A stretch of DNA of 64,000 nt, taken from the NCBI GenBank assembly GCA_037367405.1, contig JAZKJV010005758.1:248001-312000 (forward strand). Direction: 5' to 3'. The notes under the pieces were generated by a model that saw nothing but the letters and a program-made list of their open reading frames with translations, ran no database searches and had not been told where the DNA came from. Shown piece by piece: positions 31,656 to 41,956 of the stretch. A program made the position numbers and the translations under genes. Numbering within the stretch: the first letter of the stretch is position 1; every line of letters starts with the position of its first letter. This stretch comes from Ottelia alismoides. Lineage: Eukaryota > Streptophyta > Magnoliopsida > Alismatales > Hydrocharitaceae.

Positions 31656-34040
31656 TTATAGGAAAAAAATGTGCTAATGCAACCATTATATGCTTCAAAT
31701 GTAATTTTTTTTGTAAGGAGGCATAATTGATAATCCCTAAAAAATCACAAACCTGAGCTGAAAAACACACATTATTCGAAAAACTTAATTTTGCAAGGTC
31801 AAATGTCTTTGTAAAGTCCTTGTCCTTTCTTTGCAAAAGGATGTTTGCTAGGATAGGACAAGTCTTTGCAAAACGGTCCTAGCTAAAAGTTTCTCTAAGC
31901 CTAGTTTACGAAGTCATTTCCTTTCAAAGTCGACACTGAATTTTTGCAAGGACATTGTCCTCATGATGCCCTTGACAAGTCCTTTACTTTTGAGGACTAT
32001 CTTTTCAGTAACTTTACAAATTTTATTTCGCAGAAAAAAAATACAGTTTTGACGAGGATTTGAGCACCATTTTGTACGTGTTACTTGCAAAATTATATTT
32101 GACCATCCTTTTCTTCGTCTTGTTTCATCGTCTACCTCTCTATCCTTCTCCTTTTCCATTATCATTATCTTCTCTACCATGCTTCGCTTCCCTTATTTTT
32201 TCTTCTTCTCATCTTATTCTTCTTGACTTCATTTTTGGTCATCTTCCCCTTTCCTTTTCTTCTCTTCCCTTGTACGCTTACGCTTATTTCCTTCCCTCAT
32301 CCCACTCTTCAAATGCGTAGAACAAACCACGTCGAGTAGAACCGACAAAGATGAATAGGCTATAAAATTTTTAAAAAATCAAGCCCAGCTCCACTAAATC
32401 ATGTATAAAAACCTCCTGCCATCTTAATGAAATATCTGATGTCAGGTGGTTTATATGAATACTCAGGTGGTGAAGAAAAGTTATTTTTCACTCAGTGCAA
32501 AGGTTGCTAATTTGAACCATTATTAGTATCAGTGCACAAAACAATGTAATAACTTGCTTGCAAAGACCGACTTCCATAAAAAACATAACCTGGAATAAGA
32601 TTGAAAATGATTTTCGATATCATATTCGATTAATTATGCCACTCAGCCACTGTCAAATTTCCTATAGTTAGACGTAACTTTCCTGCATGTTTCTTTTCGA
32701 AAAAGGGGTTAATGAGATTAAATAAACACGAGGATGTATTTTTTACTTGTGTGATTGTTTCGGTTCCAGCACTCTTGTAGCATGCTTTTTAGGTTATTTT
32801 CAGCATCTAATGGCTACACGGTAAGGATTTGGGCTGAAATAGAATAGATTTAGCCACGCATAATTCGTTGTAGAAATCTGAGTTCTCTAAAAATACATTT
32901 TGCAAATTAGCATTTTAAATGCATCGATGCATATTCAAGTGTGTCAAAGCACACATAAAGGGGCTGAAAACAACATCTATATGATGCAGATTTGGGTTAA
33001 GCACAGCAGATATTTGATGTGTACTCATGACTAAATGCAGCAACTTTTTACTACGTAGTTGGGGGTTAAACTCTTCATCTGGTTTCTCGGCGTTCGGGGC
33101 TAAAAGTATTGCCTTTTTTCTGCATACTTGGGGCTTAACCTAGTTTGAATAACAGCTTGTATGTTTCACAAATGTGGTTAGCAGCAGCAGCCACCGCTGC
33201 AGCTAGAGAGGCTCCGCGCAATAGGGGATGGTAGCAGCTATGATTCCTATGGTTTGTTAGCAACCTAGTGATACATTTTGGGACTAAGAGAATTGATTTT
33301 GCAGTATCATATAGCTGTTCAATATAAAAAAATATTAGTTGTAGCTCTAATTTCTTGCAACTATTTCTGTTAATATGTTAATATCTAAGAGCTGATAAGA
33401 ATAATACAGTAACAACCATATTTCTGTACATAATTATCCATTTGTATCGCTGCCTAATATTGTAGGAAGAAGCATACTTAAACATAGAATCCACACATAC
33501 CTCAATGTCCTTGAAAATCCTTTTGTTGTCGGTATCGGTAACAATGATGAAGATGACATCAGGTGGTAATCCAGGCTTTTAATTTTTTACATTAAAGTTG
33601 CGAAAAGAGCCTTTAGGCACTCTAATCTGTAGCATTTAAGCCTTTTTTACTATAGGACTAAGGATTGAACTAGGGCATATGAAATAATGTGCACATACAC
33701 TTCTTCCTCAAAATAGACATCATGAAACTCTCATTGGACTACCTTGAGCTCAAGAGAATCGCAACCTAAGTCGGATTTTCTTCTAGCATTCTCAACTTTC
33801 TTATAAGTTGGTATTTGAAGTAGACATGCTCTCTTTTTGGGATTTTTCCGCTTGTGCCCTTTCGAGTTTTGCCAACACTTGTTCCCCTACCTGTTTCATG
33901 ATTGCACAATGACCCATACAAATTATGTCTTTATGATTGTACCGTTGTTAAAGTCAATCGATCAAATCATTTGGGATAAAATTATAAGAAATAAAAAGAA
34001 ATAAAATACTTATAAAGCAACACTTTAATTTGTTAGTGTT
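31656..34040. other. AT-rich spacer, no gene recognised
   Basis: 2.4 kb with no long frame, LTR pair or TIR pair that I could recognise. Poly-T/CT-rich stretches (32060-32300) make short frames that look like chance. The copia LTR begins at 34041. Confidence 0.3.
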
Positions 34041-34734
34041 TGTTGAGAGTTGTATTGCATTTTTCTATTTATTTTATCTCTTATGTAGTTTGCCCTCTAG
34101 GGTTTATCCTCTCTATATAAGATAGCCTTATGGCCCTCATAATAATTCAATTCATTATTTTCTTTCCAACATGGTATTAGAGAGGTGATCCTACACCGGA
34201 GCTCTGAAGCCTTATCGTCCCCACCCCACTAGTTGCATGCCACCACCACCTCAGAGCCTCACGTGGACACTCCTCTTCTCCGACACCTGCTGCCTTGGCA
34301 CTCTGGTGGCCTAAACCATGCATAGGGCCATGTTTCTCCTATGCAGCACCCATGCGCCTTAGTGTGGCGTTCCAGCCCATCTTAGTATTCTACCAAGGCC
34401 GTGTCTACAACAATACCTCACTGGCGTTGCTTCATTGCGGTCTCTGAGGGGCCATACCTTAACGTGGCTCCATCACGTGCGTTCTAAGACTCCAGACAGT
34501 CTGATTTTGGGTTTATCCAGGCGATTTCAGACTTCTACCCAGAATGCCCTAATGCGTCATTGAGGTGGATGAGAATGGTTGTGCTTTGAGTCTGCATAAA
34601 CAATCGGTTCCCCATATGATTGTATAAACCATCTTTAATTATTCTACCACCCCGTCACATTTTTCACATCCTTTTTTTCATTATGTTAGAAAGCAAGGTC
34701 GATCTATCCTCCTGTGGTGCCTTCAAAGGCTCGG

Positions 34735-35475
34735 CGTCCATCATCAGGATGGATGAGACCAATTATGAGTTATAGTCCATGCAGTTCATGAGCATTGGAA
34801 TGCAACAACAAGGAGCACATTCTGACGCAGCCAAAGTCGACCAACAAGACGGGTGTGAATGCTTCGTGGAATCAAAGATAACGCGTATGCGCGTGTATGG
34901 CTATGTGATACCCTTACCATAGAGATTGCCAATGACATTTGCCATCAACCCACTGCCAAGGCAATGTAGGACATCCTCGCAGCCACATGTTCTTATGCGA
35001 GGAATGAATCGAAGATCATATAGCTTCAGTATGACATTTTCACAGCCAAGCAGGATGACCAGTTGCTTCGTGCTTTCTATTCCTATCTCAGGGGCATGTT
35101 TGAAAAGCTTCACAGCTTCATGCCCCTGAATGCTTCTGTAGAGTAGTAGATGGCATATCGAAACACCACCATGGTCAGAGTTTTTCTGGCGGCACTTAAA
35201 TTACAGTACGCTGTCACACTCACTCAGCTTCTTACAGGTGCTTCTATACCTCCCATGGAGGAGGCCTACAACTGATTGAGCAAGATCAGATTGCCATCAG
35301 CAGTTATTATTCAAACTTCCTCTATGATGGATGCATGCCATTGCAGAGGAGGTTCAACACAATTAAGAGGATGCAATGTCCATGGCAGAGGCGGTGGACG
35401 CTCATGCCAATAGTACATATACTGCCATTGTCCTGGTCATTTTGAGGACATTAACTATTGAAATACGGTGACCCC
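34735..35475 (+). pseudogene. Copia element 2 gag relic
   Basis: Frames spell NYEL..MQFM, YARVWLCDTLTIEIANDICH, DILAATCSYARNESKII, then LRGMFEKLHSFMPL and PPMEEAYN, matching the gag of copia elements 1 and 3. A degraded zinc knuckle (YCHCPGHFEDINY) follows near 35415-35455. Numerous stops; no full-length protein possible. Confidence 0.65.
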
Positions 35476-35679
35476 GCATTTGCCGCGTTACTGAGAAAAG
35501 TTGAGCCTATTGCCACTTCTGCTGAATTAATGTTCGACGACCTTGTTTCCCATCTAAGGGAGATTATTATTCCCTGTCACAGGCACTACTAATGCTCCTT
35601 GGGGCCCTTATGACGTTGGCTCTGCTCTGCCATTACATCAAGTGTAGATTATGGCCTTACTAGTTGTCACATGGCAGAC

Positions 35680-37440
35680 ATTTTAGCATGGATTTTGGAC
35701 TCAGGAGCATCTCATCATCTCTGCGGAGAAAAAGAATAGTTCACTATCTACAGAGTAACACATCCAGCCTGATCTATAGTCATTCAAGATGGGACACATT
35801 CCCTTATTACATGACATGGAGAGATTCGTTTGACACTGTCTATACGTCTGTAGAATGTGCTTCATGCACATAATTTCTTTATGAACTTATTATCTATTAA
35901 TCAGATTACCAAGGATCTACATTATCGTGCCATATTTGACCTTTTTTCTCTTGTATACTCATAGGTAGGATGATTAGATGTGGCCATGAGTAATGGGTCT
36001 CTACAAACTGATCTATTCTCCTTATGCAGGCATATCTTGCTTTCCCACTTGATCAGTCTCTATACATGTGGCATCTTAAGTATGGCCACCTTCTTCCGTA
36101 GAAGTTGCGTAAAGTCCTCTCACAAATCCCCTCTTAGTCTACTTTTCAGTACAAGGCTTGCCAACTTGGGAAGCATCACCATTCTAGTTTTTCTAGTCGT
36201 CAGATTCGTAGTAGTAGTTCTTTATTTGAGTTAGTTCATTTTGATATTTATGTTCTTTGTCATGTTCTATATATTTGATGCTGATGATTTTCTAGACTTT
36301 CTTGGGTTTTTCTTCTGAAAAAGAAGTCTTCTAGGTCTGGTATTCAACTTTTTTAAGAAAATAAAGAACACTTTTATACTATTGTGGAATATGTTTGCCC
36401 AGACAATGCCTTGAAGTTTTGTATCATTCAAATCTCTCAGTTCTTTAGGTCCCTTGGCATTATACATCAAACCTTCTGTGTTTATACTTCTCAGTTAAAA
36501 TTATGTTGCTAACCGCAAACACCGTCATCTTCTTGATGCTCATAGGGATCTTCTTATCTAGAGTCATGCTTCACACTTTTTTTCGGGTGATGCTGTCCTC
36601 GTTGCATGCTACATAATCAACCATATGCCGTCCTCCGTGTTAGGAGAAATTATTCCTTTTTCGATTGCATTTCTTGATAAGGACCTTTTCTCTCTAACAT
36701 CTCATGTCTTTGGTTTTATGGCTTTTGTTCATCAACTAGCTCATGGTCATGATAAGGTCTCCCCTTATATGCCAAGTGTGTTTTTATGGGCTACTTCCGG
36801 ACCAGAAAGGGTGCCGGTACTTTGACCACGTCAGATGGAAGTACTGTAGTAGTTCTGAGGACACATTCTTTAAGTCTGTCATGTACTATTCTCCTACAGG
36901 TGTCAAAATGACCCTGTTCGAGTCCGATAAGGAGGCTTACATTCCATCTCTTCCTTCACATCCACCTCCCACAACACCTCCTCCATCTCCTCCTCTTGTG
37001 GTTCAGACTTTGCCTCGTTACTACATTCATAGACCGCCTACTGTATCCCCTGCTCATGTGCCTTCTCGATTATCCATCATACCCAGGTGAATTCTAAGCA
37101 CTTAGTTTCTATTTATTGCACTATAATTTGTATGTGCAAGAGGAGACTTTACAGGTTGAGCATTTAGTACCTTAGGACAATATTGTAAAGGAGCTAGAGC
37201 ATCAAGAGGATCTTGACCAATTAGTGCCCTTCGAACGTAGAGGCGTACATGTGCTATGTATCCTCTTGCAACCTATGTTTCTTTGGAGCGTCTTTTAGAG
37301 GATTTCAGGAAGTTTGTGGTGAGACTAACTGTAGAGATCCCACACACATATCATGAGACTATGCGATGCAATCATTAGTGTCTTGCTATGGAGGAGGTGA
37401 CAACTACACTTTAGTGATGTGATTCATGAAGTTTGGTTAC
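35680..37440 (+). pseudogene. Copia element 2 protease, integrase and start of RT
   Basis: Protease: WILDSGASHHLCGEK with the catalytic Asp at 35698-35700. Integrase: N-terminal words (NVLHAHNFFMNLLSINQIT), then relics of the core (ELVHFDIYVLCHV) near 36230, and a C-terminal part KGCRYFDHVRWKYCSSSEDTFF, VMYYSPTGV (36810-36905). It then decays into the RT linker. Stops and frameshifts throughout. Confidence 0.65.
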
Positions 37441-37956
37441 TACCCCAACATGGACTTTGTGGTGGATATAATGTTGAAATATTAATTATCTTCTATCCTT
37501 TTATGTATTCTCTTTTCTTTCTGTCTACACTATGTAATTTGCCCAACATGTTTATCCTCAATATAAGAGTACCCTAGGGCCTCATGAGTAGTTAACTTAT
37601 TGCATTCTCTCATCTCTCTCTCCCCCTCTCCATATGGTATCAAAGCTTCTAGACTGAGGTTTATACCTAAAACCTATCGCCACCACCAGTCTATGTCCTC
37701 CTCGGGCCTTACACAGACCCTTCTTCCTCGTTTAAGAGTCCCGTGCGAGGGCTCTGTGGATTCCCCAGACCTACCCTAACGCTAACCAGTGTTAACATAG
37801 CGTCGTCCAAAGGCTACCCAGTCACTACCCAGTGCCACAAACGAGTTTGCTTAGGTTTGGTTGTTGTATGAGCATGCACCCTCAACCACCCCCTTGATGT
37901 CCATGTAGGTACTCTATCACATGTCTACGATCCCAGTTGTGTACTAATCTAGCACT

Positions 37957-38500
37957 ATGTATGAAAACATAGTTGATATTCCATCCACATGTGCCTTTAA
38001 GGGTCTGACACCTATTGTCAAGGTGGATGGCACAAACTTCGAGTTATGGGCGATGCAGTTCATGAATCTTTGCAGAGCCAAGCGAGGAATGAGTCGAAGA
38101 TCTTGCAACTCCAGCATGATATGTTTACAACCAAATATGGTAATTGTCCTCTTCATGCCTTGTACACATCTCTTAGAGGTATGTTTGAGAGACTCTATAT
38201 ATACCTCTGGAGGCCTCACAGAGCAGCACAAGACCTATCATGATTTTGTTATTACTATGGTCTTTGTGGCAACCCTTAACCCTGAGTATGACTCAACCCA
38301 CTCTCAATTACTCACATATGCTACTTTATCGCCTATGAAGGAGGCGTACCGCTTGCTGAATAGAATGAGCATCCCTTTTGTTGCATCTTCTTAAACGTCA
38401 TTGGCTATGGCATCTTACCGTGGTATCAGTTCAAAGGATGGGGCACACATGGTAGAGAAGGCTCACGCCCACACCAACCCTATTACTATTGTCACCGGTT
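37957..38500 (+). pseudogene. Copia element 3 gag relic
   Basis: Reads TCAFKGLTPIVKVDGTNFEL, then QARNESKILQLQHDMFTTKYG, ALYTSLRGMFERLY and MKEAYRLLNRMS in two alternating frames. A segment between NLCR/ESLQ and QARNES is deleted relative to element 1. This is the capsid gene of a copia element, now non-functional. Confidence 0.65.
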
Positions 38501-38689
38501 CGGCCAGCCTGTACTGCTGAGTAGGTCCAAACTACCCATGTTTCTACTGATCGTCGTTTTGATTTATTTGTTGCTCAACTGAGAGAGATCATGCCCCCAG
38601 ATGTTGGATCTTTTAGTGTTTATACTGACTCATCAAATGTTACTGCTTTTGCCTCCACCAATACTTCCGATATTACTCATGCATTTACT

Positions 38690-39437
38690 AGTCGCACTCG
38701 ACCAGATCCTTCAGAATGAATCATGGATGTCGGAGCTTCTCATCATCTATGTGGAGATCGCTCACATTTCAGTTCTTATAACCCTGTATAGCCTCGTAGA
38801 TCAGTGGTCATTGTTGATGGGGCATATTCTCCCATCATCGGATAAGGAGAAGGTCCATTTGACTCCCTACATGCGCCTACAAAATGTTCTTCATGCACCA
38901 TAATTCCCAATGGGTTTATTGTCTATCAGTTAGATTACAAAATATTTACATTGTCATGTCATATTTGACCATGCTTCCCTTGTTTTTCAGGATATACGCA
39001 CGGACAAGTTGATTGGATGTGGCCTTGAGCATGGAGGGCTTTACAGGTTGATTCGGCCTCCTTATATTGGTGCTATTTCTGCTAGATTGCTTTCTCCATA
39101 CATTTGGCATCTCTATTTTGGTCATCTTCCATTGCAGAAGATCTATCGTCTCATCCCTGTCATTTCTATCAAGTCCATGTTTTAGTGTGAACCATGTCAA
39201 CTTGAAACGCATCATTGTTCTAGCTTTCCAAGTCGTCAAGGTTATAGTAGTCAGAGTCCTTTTGAGCTTTTTCATTTTGATATGTGGTGTCCCAGTCACG
39301 TCCTTGATCGTTAGGGCCATATGCATTATTTGATTGTTGTGGATGACTTTTTCATACTGTCATGGGTTTTTTGTTAAAGAATAAGTCTGATGCTAGTACT
39401 ATGATTCGGAATTTTGTGATTGGTAATGTTCAGAAAG
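38690..39437 (+). pseudogene. Copia element 3 protease and N-terminal integrase relic
   Basis: The protease site reads IMDVGASHHLCGDRSHF (38718-38768). The usual DSGA is DVGA here, so the active-site Ser is changed to Val as well as frames being broken. Integrase follows with YGLIRPPY-like words (39040-39065), a finger region (HPCHFYQV..), FELFHFDMWCPSHV and HYLIVVDDFFI (39260-39350), then KNKSDASTMIRNFV. It stops before the second catalytic Asp. Confidence 0.65.
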
Positions 39438-39878
39438 GCGGCCCAAGCGGCCACATATGCGTAGGCGGTGACACTTCTGAACAACATATACAATATTCGA
39501 TGTATATGCGGTTTTGGCGAGTATGCGACTGACTAGATCGCATATGCAACTGCCTATAGGATAGTCCTACCTCCATTCAAGCATCAACGGTTGATGATGC
39601 CCTTAAGGGTTCAACTTCAGTTGCTGTTATTGACCTTCAATCTTTAGATACCGCTATTATTGTTTACAAAAAATATTAAATTTTGTTATTTGCTTTCAAT
39701 TGATTTTATAGTAGTCTGGTATTTATTTAAGAGTTCTTATCCAACGTGCCCTGTGCAAATTAGCGTCTTGGTCAGCACCCATTCTGGGTCATACACATGT
39801 ATTAGCAATAACTATATTTCTAATTATAGGTTAACACGTATCTAACGATTACTATATTTCCAATTATACAATGTCCTT
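39438..39878. other. Short spacer with CATATGCG motifs, before the LINE
   Basis: 39436-39552 carries GCGGCCACATATGCG, TATATGCGG and CGCATATGCAAC, resembling the cluster at 2870-3090. The rest is AT-rich without a gene. Confidence 0.4.
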
Positions 39879-39904
39879 AAAAAAAGAGAAGACAGTTTTG
39901 GGAG

Positions 39905-41950
39905 ATGGCGAGAGCGGCAGCGGGAGCGGGAGCGGCAGCAGGAGCGAAGTCGGGAGCGAAGTCGGGTGCGAGAGCGCTATCGCGAGCTGCAGCGGGATCG
40001 AGGAAACTCTCTATCAAAGGCGTATGGGTTCCAAAGCAGTACGGAGATCGGCATGGACAACATGGTGGTGCCACTCGTCAACATGGGATGCATTCGAATG
40101 TCTCTATCAAGGACGGACTTAACAGCGACGGGTGGATAAAGGTCTCTCACACCAAACCCGGCAGGCGGTGCTTTCGCTGCTCGGGTGTAGGTCATATTGC
40201 GTCCGATTGTTCGGCACCTCCGCGATGCTTTCGGTGCGGCCGGCCTGGGCACCGTTTTTCCTCGTGTAGGGAGGTGCATATGGATCTCCGGAGGCCCAAC
40301 CGCTCATACGACTTGGCGGCCACGCCCCATGGACGCCGGTCTGCAGCCTTTCGGGACTCGCGTTCATATGCTAAGGTGGCTTCTGCATGCATTGGAGATT
40401 CGTTCGATAAGGGGAAGGGCATTCCGTTTCATACGTCTTCAGCCTCCGGGAACTCGGGTACTTCTTCTTCCCCAGCAAAACCTATTCCGGGCGGGTCGGC
40501 TGCTATGACAGGTCCCTCGGCGGGGCCCTCTTCGCCGGGACCTTCTTCGGCTCCCACTGCTCGGGCTTGCTCCGGCCTGAGGTCGGGGGAGGCCGGTATG
40601 GGTGTTGCGATTGGCGTGATGCAACAGCGGGGCTTCGACCACGACCTCATCAAGGCGGCAACTGTTCTTCTCCTGGGCGACGGCTTCAATGGTGATTTCC
40701 TCTTCTTGGACGACACAAGATGTTGTGTGCGTGGGCTTTCCTGGGAGCAGCGGGAAATCCTCATTTCTCACTCGGACTCAACGGTGGTTAAATGGCGTCT
40801 TCCTCGGGTTGCTGATGGTGCTTCCTTATCTCCTGTGCGATGTGAGGTGGAGGTTCGTGGTGTTCCATTCCTCTCTCGCTCGGCTCATTGCCTCTCCAAG
40901 GTTATCCGCAACTGGGGCCAGGTGGTGGCTATCTTGGATGATGGCCTCTCTCCGGGATCGGACTGGTCATGCACTAGGATACTGGTCGAATGCTCTTCCA
41001 ACCTTTGCCGCTCCATGGCTGGCAAGTCTTTCTCGGAGATTCTGGACCTGGGCAGATGGTCCTTCAATCTCGAATTCTTTTTTCCGGCACCGGAGCCCTC
41101 ATCGGTGCTATTCTCCGATGGATGCGACGCCCATGGTCTCAACGGCGACGTTTCAGCTTCGAAGGGCCACGTGTCCTCCGCGACGATTTCCGATGCGTCG
41201 CCGATGCATGGCGACCCTTCGCCTTCGCCGAATTCGCATGGTCCCGCATGCAATCTGGGGCAGCCGCCCACTCACGTGGCTGGGGGCTCTTTCGAGGTCG
41301 ATACGAGGCAGGCGGATATATCTGACTTTCCAAATTCAAAAAGATGCGGCCCCACTACTTGCTTTGCGGTGGCGTTTCCACTTCCCTCGAACGATCCGGA
41401 CCTTACTCGGTCCCCCTCATGGGTCGGGTATGACCCGGATGTATTCGGTGAATCTCTCATGTTCTATGAAGGAATTCCTTGCCCTAATCCTATCTCAGCG
41501 GTCCCCTTCTATCCATCTCCGGAGGACGATGTCTCCTTCTCTTCGAGCGCTCAATGGCCTTCTCCTACGTTGACGATTGAGCAGGCTCTTCGGTCAAGAC
41601 CTCCGAGCACGGTAACGAATCTATCCCTACTCTTGATGCTCAGCCTCTTTCTGCTGTTGGGAATTTCAGGCCTTCCGCCTCTCAAGGGGATTTCCCATCG
41701 CCTACTTCGCCGCTTCTTTCAAATCGAAGTGTTGCCCTCTGGGATTCCTGGAACGCCTCCATTGCGTCCCCGGTTAGATATGGAGTGGTTTTTGGGCGAC
41801 GTCGGGACTCTGCAATCGCGGGGCCTTCTTCTCCGCAGGTTCTTGTATCGCGGGAGACGGTGGCGGAAGCGGCTGGCCTTCGCCGCAGGAATCACCGTCG
41901 CGCTTAAGCGAAGCATATCAGTAGCCACTTTTTGGGAACAATTTTTGTAA
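39905..41950 (+). CDS. LINE ORF1, nucleic-acid-binding protein
   Basis: 681 residues. The N-terminus is Ala/Gly/Ser-rich; two adjacent CCHC zinc knuckles follow at about residues 89-123 (CFRCSGVGHIASDC and CFRCGRPGHRFSSC). Then comes a long Ser/Pro-rich linker and a region with the style of plant LINE ORF1 proteins (MQQRGFDHDLIKAATVLL, then RSAHCLSKVIRNWGQVVAIL). The protein binds the LINE RNA to form the ribonucleoprotein. The ATG at 39905 is the first in frame. After about 41610 this frame becomes Leu-rich and atypical, while the frame of GAATCTATCCCT (near 41617) gives a more typical tail ending at TAA 41905-41907, so a small frameshift is likely. Ends 6 nt before ORF2. Confidence 0.85.
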   Translation: MARAAAGAGAAAGAKSGAKSGARALSRAAAGSRKLSIKGVWVPKQYGDRHGQHGGATRQHGMHSNVSIKDGLNSDGWIKVSHTKPGRRCFRCSGVGHIASDCSAPPRCFRCGRPGHRFSSCREVHMDLRRPNRSYDLAATPHGRRSAAFRDSRSYAKVASACIGDSFDKGKGIPFHTSSASGNSGTSSSPAKPIPGGSAAMTGPSAGPSSPGPSSAPTARACSGLRSGEAGMGVAIGVMQQRGFDHDLIKAATVLLLGDGFNGDFLFLDDTRCCVRGLSWEQREILISHSDSTVVKWRLPRVADGASLSPVRCEVEVRGVPFLSRSAHCLSKVIRNWGQVVAILDDGLSPGSDWSCTRILVECSSNLCRSMAGKSFSEILDLGRWSFNLEFFFPAPEPSSVLFSDGCDAHGLNGDVSASKGHVSSATISDASPMHGDPSPSPNSHGPACNLGQPPTHVAGGSFEVDTRQADISDFPNSKRCGPTTCFAVAFPLPSNDPDLTRSPSWVGYDPDVFGESLMFYEGIPCPNPISAVPFYPSPEDDVSFSSSAQWPSPTLTIEQALRSRPPSTVTNLSLLLMLSLFLLLGISGLPPLKGISHRLLRRFFQIEVLPSGIPGTPPLRPRLDMEWFLGDVGTLQSRGLLLRRFLYRGRRWRKRLAFAAGITVALKRSISVATFWEQFL

Positions 41951-41956
41951 TATTTA

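Larger units (their letters stand above)
34041..37471 (+). mobile_element. Copia element 2, 5' part, interrupted by copia element 3
   Basis: The 131-bp LTR 34041-34171 (TGTTGAGAG...CCAACA, with CTATATAAGATAGCC) is followed by TGGTATTAGAGA (34172-34183), a slightly decayed initiator-Met primer site. Relics in order: gag, zinc knuckle, protease, integrase, and the beginning of RT. The last recognisable RT words are AMEE and TWTL (37390-37460), where element 1 has EEEMAFLQSR.TWTL; element 3's LTR begins right after. No 3' LTR is seen, consistent with an insertion here followed by loss. Confidence 0.75.
37472..39437 (+). mobile_element. Copia element 3, 5' part only
   Basis: LTR-like 37472-37632 (TGTTGAAATATT...CTCTCCA, 161 bp, with ATATAAGAGTACCC) precedes TGGTATCAAAGC (37635-37646), a primer site with one change. 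It is related to but distinct from the LTR of element 2. Gag, protease and the first part of integrase follow; sequence similarity stops at about 39437, where CATATGCG-type sequence starts. No 3' LTR present. Confidence 0.7.

Noticed and set aside
40429..41573. Long antisense and alternative frames over LINE ORF1
   Set aside because: High GC content opens extra frames; only the zinc-knuckle frame has family motifs.
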